DNA of 5,231 bases from an uncultured bacterium (lineage in GTDB: Bacteria > Pseudomonadota > Alphaproteobacteria > Rhodospirillales > Rhodospirillaceae). Shown here piece by piece: positions 1-5,231 of this stretch (positions are counted from its first letter, which is position 1; the number at the start of each line of letters is the position of its first letter). Both the position numbers and the translations under genes were made by a program. The stretch spans positions 1 through 5,231 of the forward strand of contig CAITZE010000188.1 in NCBI GenBank assembly GCA_903896775.1. Direction: 5' to 3'. The notes below the pieces were generated by a model. It was not told where the DNA came from, did not search any database, and saw nothing but the letters and a program-made list of their open reading frames with translations.

Positions 1-401
1 CCCCTCCGCCGGCGGCTGCTCCAATGGCTCCGAAGGGTCCGGCTCCGGATTCTCTCGAATATTTCAACACCGTTGTCGGCAACATGGTCAACTTCGCTTA
101 CGACAAATATGACCTCGACGGTGCTTCGCAGACCAAGCTGAAAGGCCAGGCCGCCTGGTTGAAGCAGTATCCTTCCCGCACCCTGACGGTTGAAGGTCAC
201 TGTGACGAACGCGGCACGCGCGAGTACAACCTTGGTCTCGGCGATCGCCGCGCCAACTCCGTGAAGCAGTTCCTGATCGCTGAAGGCGTCGCCGCCAACC
301 GCATCAAGACGATCTCCTACGGTAAAGAGCGTCCGATCTGCGTGTCCTCTGACGAAGCTTGCTATGCCAAGAATCGTCGCGGCACCTCGGTCGTGCAGTA
401 A
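1..401 (+). CDS. pal: Pal, peptidoglycan-associated lipoprotein (5'-truncated, C-terminal OmpA-like domain)
   Basis: Pal is an outer-membrane lipoprotein. Its periplasmic OmpA-like domain binds peptidoglycan and partners with TolB/TolA in the Tol-Pal system, which keeps the outer membrane attached during cell constriction. The frame is open from base 3 (PPPAAAP...), so the ATG at 24 is internal; the real start, lipoprotein signal and lipobox cysteine lie left of the window. Visible OmpA_C hallmarks are the strand around FAYDKYDL, then LTVEGHCDERGTREYNLGLG with DRRANSVKQFL, then ISYGKERP, and the closing KNRRGTSVV before TAA at 399-401. The Pro/Ala stretch at the left edge is the usual tether between lipid anchor and domain. 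Three cysteines (GHC, PIC, ACY) are present; the last two could form a disulfide, which is inference. cpoB follows after 202 nt with a terminator-like hairpin between them. Identification is secure; only the N-terminus is unseen. Confidence 0.95.
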   Translation, partial: PPPAAAPMAPKGPAPDSLEYFNTVVGNMVNFAYDKYDLDGASQTKLKGQAAWLKQYPSRTLTVEGHCDERGTREYNLGLGDRRANSVKQFLIAEGVAANRIKTISYGKERPICVSSDEACYAKNRRGTSVVQ

Positions 402-411
402 GACTTCTCAA

Positions 412-451
412 TATGCCCCCGGCTTCGCGCCGGGGGTGTGTTGGTTCTTTT
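412..451 (+). terminator. Hairpin terminator after pal
   Basis: Eleven bases after the pal stop, CCCCCGGC (416-423) pairs perfectly with GCCGGGGG (429-436) around a five-base TTCGC loop. The stem can be extended at the base by wobble and A-T pairs. A T-rich stretch (TTGGTTCTTTT, 441-451) follows a few bases after the stem. The hairpin is very stable, but the T-tract is interrupted and slightly distant, so termination may be partial and allow read-through into cpoB. Confidence 0.6.
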
Positions 452-500
452 AAGGCGCATGGCGACTGTAAGGCTTAGGCCGGCAGTTGCATGCGCCTTA
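451..500 (+). repeat. Long imperfect inverted repeat between pal and cpoB
   Basis: TAAGGCGCAT (451-460) is the exact reverse complement of ATGCGCCTTA (491-500). With G461 bulged out, 462-468 (GCGACTG) continues pairing with 484-490 (CAGTTGC) through one G-T wobble. This gives about 17 pairs around a 15-base loop. It lies directly after the T-tract of the first hairpin, so it may be a second, backup terminator or a folded RNA leader. Part of the arm recurs: GCGCCTTAT occurs again at 536-544, and TAAGGC again at 469-474. Confidence 0.6.
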
Positions 501-503
501 TTC

Positions 504-531
504 TTGCCCGGATATTGGTTCAGCGTATGAA
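504..531 (+). promoter_or_regulatory. Candidate housekeeping promoter for cpoB
   Basis: TTGCCC (504-509) and TATGAA (526-531) are separated by 16 bases. Each matches four of six positions of the sigma-70 consensus. A transcript would start near 538, leaving a leader of about 65 bases before the cpoB ATG. The match is modest and could be chance. It is listed because a terminator-like hairpin precedes it and cpoB would otherwise depend on read-through from pal. Confidence 0.3.
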
Positions 532-589
532 TAGCGCGCCTTATGAACTCTGGGGCGGAATGGTGTGACGGACTGTTAGATCAAGCTCT

Positions 590-594
590 AGGGA
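590..594 (+). promoter_or_regulatory. Ribosome binding site of cpoB
   Basis: AGGGA lies nine bases before the ATG at 604. It favours that start over the in-frame ATG at 616, which would be 21 bases away. Confidence 0.55.
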
Positions 595-603
595 CACGTT
601 GTA

Positions 604-1840
604 ATGCTCAGGCTTATGAATCCTGTTTTGAAAGGTTTTGCCGCAGCGATTGTGGCTGTGATCCTGTTGGGCGGTACCGCGCACGCGCAAAGCGATAAGG
701 AACTCGCCAATCGTCTGGCGAAAGTCGAACAGGACCTTCAACGCCTGCAAAAAACAGCTCCCGGCCGCAAAGGGCGCACCTGCTACGGATCCTGCGACCG
801 ATGACAGCAATAGCAGTTTGACTGAGCGTATCCTGACGCTGGAACACCTCGTCGAGCAGCTCACCGGCCAAGTTGAAGAAGCCAAGTTCAATTCCGACCG
901 CACGGCGCGCCAAGTCAAGATTCTAGAAGACGACCTCAGCCTGCGTGTGGCGAAGATCGAGCAGTCGCTTGGATTGACCGGAACGACGTCAGCTCCCCAA
1001 GGCCAACTCGTGCCTGCACCTGCCGCATCAGCCGCGCCTGCACCGACGCCAGCACCGGCAGTTGCCTCTACATCTGATTCTGAGTCTCTCGCGCCAGAGC
1101 TGCGTACGCCGAAAGCCGGTGGTGCCATGTCGCAGCCGGTGGCGTCACAGCCCACGGCACGCGCTATTGAGTCGCAAGTGGCAGCTACGCCTCCTACGTC
1201 GCCCGCAGTTCAAGCGCCTGCAACCGGTGTTGCACCTGCCGCTGGCGCGGTCGCCAACAACGGTGGTTTTGTGATCCGCACCGATGCGCAAGGGCGCCCG
1301 CTGCCGCCAGATCCTAATGCGCCAAAAGTCCCGCCGCCGGCCGCACCTGAACCAACAGCGCAGCAAGCCGCACCGAAGGCCGCACCCGCGCCGGGCCCGG
1401 TCACGTCGAGCCAAGTCGCCTCTGTACCTGGAGCGGCCGTAGCGGTGCCGGATGGCACGCCCAAACAGCAATACGATTTTGCCTTCGATTTTCTGAAGCG
1501 CCAGGACTACCCGAAAGCGGAATCGGCTTTGCGAGATTTCCTCAAGAAGCACCCCAAAGATCCTTTGGCGGGCAACGCGCAGTATTGGCTAGGTGAAACC
1601 TATTACGTGCGCGGCGACTTCCAGCAGGCGGCTGTGGAGTTCATGGCGGGTTACCAGAACTACCCCAAGACCAACAAAGGGCCCGACAATCTTTTGAAGC
1701 TTGGCATGTCCATGGCGAAGCTCAACCAGTCGCAGGGCGCTTGTACGGCGCTGGGCCGTATCGCCAAGGACTATCCGGATGCCGATGCCGATGTGCTGGC
1801 CTCAGCCAAGTCCGAACGCGCCAAGATGAAGTGTAAATAG
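604..1840 (+). CDS. cpoB: CpoB/YbgF, Tol-Pal-associated periplasmic TPR protein, with a frameshift
   Basis: CpoB is a periplasmic protein that contacts TolA and, in E. coli, coordinates outer-membrane constriction with PBP1B-driven peptidoglycan synthesis. The ATG at 604 opens with a Sec signal peptide: a hydrophobic core AAAIVAVILLGG and probable cleavage after AHA at residue 28. A coiled coil follows in two parts (about 30-56 and 72-123). Next is a Pro/Ala-rich linker of about 160 residues, longer than in E. coli. The C-terminal TPR domain runs from about residue 287 to 411 (YDFAFDFLKRQDYPKAESAL, then NAQYWLGETYYVRGDFQQAA, then LLKLGMSMAKLNQ). The frame breaks in the A6 run 749-754. Upstream is read LQRLQK in one frame; downstream needs the +1 frame (QLPAAKGAPATDPATDD, then LTERILTLEHL). 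As written, translation ends at the TGA at 802-804 after 66 residues. Removing one A restores about 411 codons with no other defect. A sequencing insertion is the likeliest cause; a recent pseudogene or slippage is possible. Confidence 0.88.
749..754 (+). other. A6 homopolymer frameshift site in cpoB
   Basis: Six consecutive A bases occur where five would give CAA AAA CAG and a continuous cpoB frame. Both halves are clearly coding, and the coiled coil resumes immediately after the site. The shift is therefore localised to this run or the few codons just after it. Confidence 0.8.
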
Positions 1841-1842
1841 CG

Positions 1843-3174
1843 GTGCAACCGCTTGCCGCAGACTCCGATGGTTTGACGGCGGCTCAATTTGCTGCGGCGT
1901 TAGCGCCTTTCCGCCTCCCTCTCGGGTCATGTGTCGCCGTAGCTGTATCGGGCGGCGCCGATAGCATGACGCTCGTGCGCCTGCTGGCGCGCTGGGGCAG
2001 GGAGCGTCAAATCGCCGTCTATGGTTTGACGGTCGATCATCAGCTGCGCGAGGCGGCCGCCACTGAGGCCGCGCAAGTGGGTGTCTGGCTCAAATCGAAC
2101 GATATTCCTCACGCTGTTTTACGCTGGAACGACGGTCCTCACGCCCGCGCCTTGACCCGTAGCGCGCAAAGTGCCGCCCGCGAGGCGCGCTATCGCTTGA
2201 TGACCGATTGGTGTCTGGCCAACGATTGCACCCATCTATTTGTCGCCCATCACGCCGATGACCAAGTCGAGACGTTTCTGATGCGTCTTTCGCGCGGCAG
2301 CGGCGTCGATGGTCTCGCCGCCATGGCGCCGTCCACGACACGCGACGGCGTTGTTATTGCCAGGCCGCTCCTGGGCTTTACGAAGGCGCAATTGACCGCG
2401 ACATGCCGCGCGTTGAATCAGCCGTGGATCGAAGACCCCTCCAATCAAAACGCGGCAAGCACGCGCGTACGTTTTCGCCAGGCTCAGGAGATTTTGGAGC
2501 GGGAAGGGCTTACCCGTGAACGTCTGCTGGCCACGGTCGGGCACCTGCAGCGGGCGCGGGCGGCCTTGGATTATGCCGTTGCGGAGTTGCTACAACGGGG
2601 TGCATGGGATGTTTTTGGCGTGGCGCGGCTCCCCGTAGCCGATCTGATCGCCGCGCCGGAGGAAATCGCGCTTAGAGCGCTCGCGCGTTTGCTCACGGCT
2701 GCGGGCGGACAGTCTTTTGGACCGCGATTTGAAAGCCTCGCACGTCTTTATGGACGTTTGACCGCTGGACCTTGGAGTGACGCCACCTTGCACGGATGTT
2801 CCATCGTCCGCGACGGTGCGGATCTTGTGATTAGCCGCGAGCTTGCGCAAATCACCGAGGACAAAACGCTCGCGGGCAATAGCTCGGTCGTGTGGGACGG
2901 GCGGTTTAAATTGACCATTGCCGTTGGCGGACCATCGCCGGTTTTCACGATTACACGATTCGCGAATTCCAAGTCCGATGTCCCGCTACTGACGGATATC
3001 CCCGCGCGCGTCCGCGGCACTTTACCCGCGCTGTTCGATTCCAACGGCCTCGCGGCTGTGCCTCATGCTGGCTATGTGCGCGCCGACATCGCCGGACTGC
3101 AGGGCTTTAGCCTTGGCGTTACTCATATTTCCGCGTTTATGACAGATTTAGCAGGCGGTGATGCCAAATTGTGA
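1843..3174 (+). CDS. tilS: TilS, tRNA(Ile)-lysidine synthetase
   Basis: TilS uses ATP and lysine to convert C34 of the CAU-anticodon tRNA-Ile to lysidine. This switches the tRNA from methionine to isoleucine identity and lets it read AUA codons; the enzyme is cytosolic and normally essential. The N-terminal PP-loop ATPase is complete. SGGADS lies at residues 36-41, VDHQLR at 64-69, ARYRLM at 115-120, HHADDQVET at 136-144 and RGSGVDGL at 151-158. RPLLGF at 173-178 and IEDPSN at 195-200 complete the family signature, with an RVRFR stretch at 208-212. The remaining 230 residues are the divergent helical and C-terminal tRNA-binding region, of normal total length (443 residues). The start is GTG, two bases after the cpoB stop, with no strong Shine-Dalgarno, so translational coupling is likely; a TTG at 1873 is a weaker alternative. 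The stop is TGA at 3172-3174. The same neighbour order (cpoB-tilS-ftsH) is common in Alphaproteobacteria. Confidence 0.95.
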   Translation: MQPLAADSDGLTAAQFAAALAPFRLPLGSCVAVAVSGGADSMTLVRLLARWGRERQIAVYGLTVDHQLREAAATEAAQVGVWLKSNDIPHAVLRWNDGPHARALTRSAQSAAREARYRLMTDWCLANDCTHLFVAHHADDQVETFLMRLSRGSGVDGLAAMAPSTTRDGVVIARPLLGFTKAQLTATCRALNQPWIEDPSNQNAASTRVRFRQAQEILEREGLTRERLLATVGHLQRARAALDYAVAELLQRGAWDVFGVARLPVADLIAAPEEIALRALARLLTAAGGQSFGPRFESLARLYGRLTAGPWSDATLHGCSIVRDGADLVISRELAQITEDKTLAGNSSVVWDGRFKLTIAVGGPSPVFTITRFANSKSDVPLLTDIPARVRGTLPALFDSNGLAAVPHAGYVRADIAGLQGFSLGVTHISAFMTDLAGGDAKL

Positions 3175-3198
3175 CACTTCAGTAAGGTCATAATTCGC

Positions 3199-3238
3199 TG
3201 CGCCGTAAACGCTTTGCTTGCGTTAGGCCTTTGGCGCA
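3199..3238 (+). repeat. Stem-loop in the tilS-ftsH intergenic region
   Basis: TGCGCC (3199-3204) pairs with GGCGCA (3233-3238). Inside it AACGC (3208-3212) pairs with GCGTT (3220-3224) around a seven-base loop, with an asymmetric internal loop of three and eight bases. No T-run follows, so it is a weak terminator candidate for tilS. It overlaps the proposed ftsH promoter. Confidence 0.4.
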
Positions 3239-3247
3239 CTATTTAGG
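3217..3247 (+). promoter_or_regulatory. Candidate RpoH (sigma-32 type) promoter of ftsH
   Basis: CTTG at 3217-3220, then 17 bases, then ACTATTTAGG at 3238-3247. The alphaproteobacterial heat-shock consensus as I recall it is CTTG, 17-18 bases, CYTATnTnnG; this site differs only at the first base of the -10 element. ftsH is a known heat-shock gene in other proteobacteria, which supports the assignment. Transcription would begin near 3254, giving a leader of about 50 bases. The match is by eye, so the call is tentative. Confidence 0.45.
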
Positions 3248-3294
3248 TAACAACTGTTCCAAACTAGCCACAACCTGTTCGATCTTTTGTGAGT

Positions 3295-3299
3295 AGGGG
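3295..3299 (+). promoter_or_regulatory. Ribosome binding site deciding the TTG start of ftsH
   Basis: AGGGG lies six bases before TTG at 3306. The next in-frame ATG (3327) has no comparable motif and would remove the conserved MNISRNL beginning, so the TTG is preferred. Confidence 0.65.
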
Positions 3300-3305
3300 T
3301 CCGAT

Positions 3306-5021
3306 TTGAATATCAGCCGCAATCTCATGCTGTGGGCCATTATTTTGGTCTGCGTCGTGGCCCTGTTTAACCTGTTCCAGGGTTCAACCCCGCACAGCTC
3401 AAGCCGCGAGATTTATTTCTCCGACTTCATGGCCGCGGTCGAACGCAGTGAAATTCAGGACGTAACGATCCAAGGCAGTAACATCTCTGGCTCCTTCAAG
3501 TCGGGCGGTGATTTCCGCACCTATGCGCCGGAAGATCCGGGCCTGGTGCCGAACCTGCGCGAACATAACGTCACCATCAAAGCCGTCCCGCGTAACGACA
3601 ACGAACTGTCGTTCTGGGGCGTGATTATTTCGTGGTTCCCGATGCTGCTCTTGATCGGCGTGTGGATTTTCTTCATGCGTCAGATGCAGTCCGGCGGCGG
3701 CAAAGCCATGGGCTTCGGTAAGTCCCGCGCCAAACTGCTAACGGAAAAGCAGGGCCGCGTCACCTTCGACGATGTCGCGGGTGTGGAAGAGGCCAAACAA
3801 GAGCTTGAAGAAATCGTCGAATTCCTGCGCGATCCGCAGAAGTTCCAGCGCCTCGGTGGCAAGATCCCCAAGGGCGTGCTGCTGGTGGGCCCGCCGGGTA
3901 CCGGTAAAACGCTGCTGGCGCGCTCCATCGCCGGCGAAGCTAATGTGCCGTTCTTTACCATCTCGGGTTCCGACTTCGTGGAAATGTTTGTCGGCGTGGG
4001 CGCGTCCCGCGTGCGCGACATGTTCGAGCAGGGCAAGAAGAACGCGCCCTGCATTATCTTCATCGACGAAATCGACGCTGTTGGTCGCCATCGCGGCGCC
4101 GGCCTCGGCGGCGGTAACGATGAACGCGAACAGACCTTGAACCAGTTGCTGGTGGAAATGGACGGCTTCGAAGCCAATGAAGGCGTCATCCTGATCGCCG
4201 CCACTAACCGTCCCGACGTGCTGGACCCGGCGCTGTTGCGTCCAGGCCGTTTCGATCGTCAGGTCGTGGTGCCGAATCCCGATATCGTCGGCCGCGAACG
4301 CATTCTGCAGGTCCACAGCAAGAAGACTCCGCTGGGCACCGATGTCGACTTGAAAGTCATCGCGCGTGGCACGCCTGGGTTCTCCGGCGCCGATCTCGCC
4401 AACCTGGTGAACGAAGCCGCATTGTTGGCGGCTCGTAAAGCCAAGCGCGTACTCGGCATGCAGGAATTCGAAGAAGCTAAAGACAAAGTGCTGATGGGTG
4501 CGGAGCGCCGCTCCATGGTCATGTCCGAAGACGAAAAGAAACTGACGGCCTATCACGAAGGCGGCCACGCTTTGGTGATGCTGCATGTGCCAAGCCATGA
4601 GCCCTTACACAAGGTCACAATCATTCCGCGCGGCCGGGCTTTGGGCGTCACCATGTTCTTGCCCGAACGCGACAAGTACAGCATGTCCAAGATCGAACTG
4701 AAGGCACAGCTTGCCAGCTTGTTCGGCGGGCGTGTCGCCGAAGAAATGACCTTTGGCATGGACCGCGTGACCACCGGTGCATCGGATGATATCCGTCGTG
4801 CCACGGACATCGCGCGCAAGATGGTCACCGAGTATGGCTTCTCGGAGAAGCTGGGGCCGTTGCGTTACACCGACAACCAGGGCGAGGTTTTCCTCGGCCA
4901 TTCTGTGACTCAAAGCAAGAATGTCTCCGACGCTACCGCCGGCCTGATCGATGAAGAGGTGCGTAAGTTCGTCGAGGGCGGCGAAGAAACCGCACGGAAA
5001 ATTCTCACCGAACATGTTGAC
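3306..5021 (+). CDS. ftsH: FtsH, membrane ATP-dependent zinc metalloprotease, C-terminus replaced
   Basis: FtsH forms a hexamer in the inner membrane that pulls damaged membrane proteins and selected regulators through an AAA+ ring into a zinc protease chamber. A first membrane helix lies at about residues 7-26 and a periplasmic domain at about 30-100. A second helix spans 103-124. The AAA+ module has Walker A GPPGTGKT at 195-202, Walker B IIFIDEID with D254/E255, and arginine fingers R312 and R315 in LRPGRFDR. The protease has the zinc motif HEGGH at 417-421 (the common form is HEAGH; the ligands are intact) and the third ligand D495 in TTGASDDI. Family similarity runs through NVSDATAGLIDEEV to ARKILTEH, residue 570. 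The expected C-terminal LAxxLLExETL segment and acidic tail are then absent. The frame continues without a stop to the window end as Cas9-like sequence, so the true ftsH 3' end is missing. The start is TTG at 3306. A heat-shock-type promoter sits upstream. Confidence 0.95.
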
Positions 5022-5231
5022 GCCGACGCCATACCAGCTTCACTGTTGACTCAAACCGGTTACATCAACAGCCTTGCCCGAGACCTCGTCGTACAACGAC
5101 CTGGCCTCACTGACCGAGTCGAAGTATCACGGGGACGACTCACCGCCGCTCTTCTCTACCGGCTTGGTCTCAAAAAAGATCGTGATGATCATCGACGCCA
5201 TGCCCAAGATGCAGCGATGATCGCCCTGACC
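5022..5231 (+). CDS. cas9: Cas9 fragment, RuvC-III region, fused in frame to FtsH
   Basis: The roughly 70 residues after the FtsH break read as the Cas9 segment that follows HNH. They contain LLTQTGYINSLARDLV, then RVEVSRGRLTAALLYRLGL, then KDRDDHRRHAQDAAMIALT at the right edge. From memory, Neisseria-type II-C Cas9 has the same pattern (LLNDTRYVN, a GQITNLLR-like turn, a GL helix, then RHHALDA). The catalytic RuvC-III His and Asp are kept (H632 and D635 counted from the ftsH start); the first of the usual two histidines is Arg. Arginine codons change sharply: five of nine are CGA, while I found no in-frame CGA in the FtsH part. RuvC-I, RuvC-II and HNH are absent because they should precede this segment. 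The exact left edge is uncertain, between about 5013 and 5045. It is probably a chimeric join; the gene continues past the window. IscB is less likely, since the RHAxDA form with the preceding helix is Cas9-like. Confidence 0.82.

Noticed and set aside
749..755. AAAAAAC resembles a canonical -1 ribosomal slippery heptamer.
   Set aside because: The incoming cpoB frame reads CAA AAA ACA, so the heptamer is out of phase. The needed change is +1, not -1, so programmed -1 frameshifting does not explain the break.
541..1155. Minus-strand open frame opposite the cpoB 5' half.
   Set aside because: It is low-complexity Ala/Gly sequence arising from the reverse of the Pro/Ala linker; no domain or ribosome site is visible.
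818..1840. A separate gene starting at TTG 818.
   Set aside because: It lacks a signal peptide and a good ribosome site, and its sequence directly continues the CpoB coiled coil begun at 604. It is the frameshifted remainder of cpoB.
3738..4598. Long open frame on the minus strand opposite ftsH.
   Set aside because: It is the mirror of a strongly coding FtsH region with GC-rich third positions and shows no recognisable protein features.
5022..5231. IscB or another transposon-associated RuvC nuclease as the source of the tail.
   Set aside because: The RHAQDA motif combined with the preceding LLTQTGYIN helix and GRLTAALL turn fits Cas9 better. With only about 70 residues, IscB cannot be fully excluded.
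1..5231. CRISPR array, tracrRNA or other cas genes accompanying the Cas9 fragment.
   Set aside because: No regularly spaced direct repeats and no cas1, cas2 or csn2-like frames are present; all other genes are housekeeping.

Overview
This window looks like Alphaproteobacteria: moderately GC-rich DNA with the conserved order pal - cpoB (ybgF) - tilS - ftsH, all on the + strand. This is the usual downstream part of the tol-pal cluster in that class, and the protein sequences agree with it (an alphaproteobacterial-style Pal OmpA-like domain, a CpoB with a long Pro/Ala linker, and an FtsH starting MNISRNL). I cannot name the genus.

Layout. Bases 1-401 are the 3' part of pal (peptidoglycan-associated lipoprotein). 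Bases 402-603 hold a GC-rich terminator-like hairpin, a second, longer inverted repeat with competing copies of its arms, and a weak candidate promoter. Bases 604-1840 are cpoB, with a signal peptide, coiled coil, Pro/Ala-rich linker and TPR domain. Its reading frame is broken by one extra A in an A6 run at 749-754. Bases 1843-3174 are tilS (tRNA-Ile lysidine synthetase), starting 2 nt after cpoB and probably translationally coupled to it. Bases 3175-3305 are a leader with a stem-loop and a plausible heat-shock (RpoH-type) promoter for ftsH. From 3306 runs ftsH, the membrane AAA+ zinc protease, read from a TTG start.

The surprise is at the right edge. At about 5016-5045 the FtsH protein stops resembling FtsH. 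The same open frame continues to the window end as a clear Cas9 RuvC-III segment (LLTQTGYIN...GRLTAALL...RHAQDAAMIALT), closest in pattern to type II-C Cas9. Arginine codon use changes abruptly there, from CGC/CGT to mostly CGA. The simplest explanation is a chimeric contig or read join between an ftsH locus and a cas9 locus. A real gene fusion is possible but would lack RuvC-I, RuvC-II and HNH, so it should not be an active Cas9. No CRISPR array or other cas gene is visible.

Functionally, Pal and CpoB belong to the Tol-Pal envelope system, which links the outer membrane and peptidoglycan during constriction. TilS modifies the wobble base of the AUA-reading tRNA-Ile. FtsH performs inner-membrane protein quality control. 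Apart from the junction and the cpoB frameshift, this is an ordinary housekeeping region.
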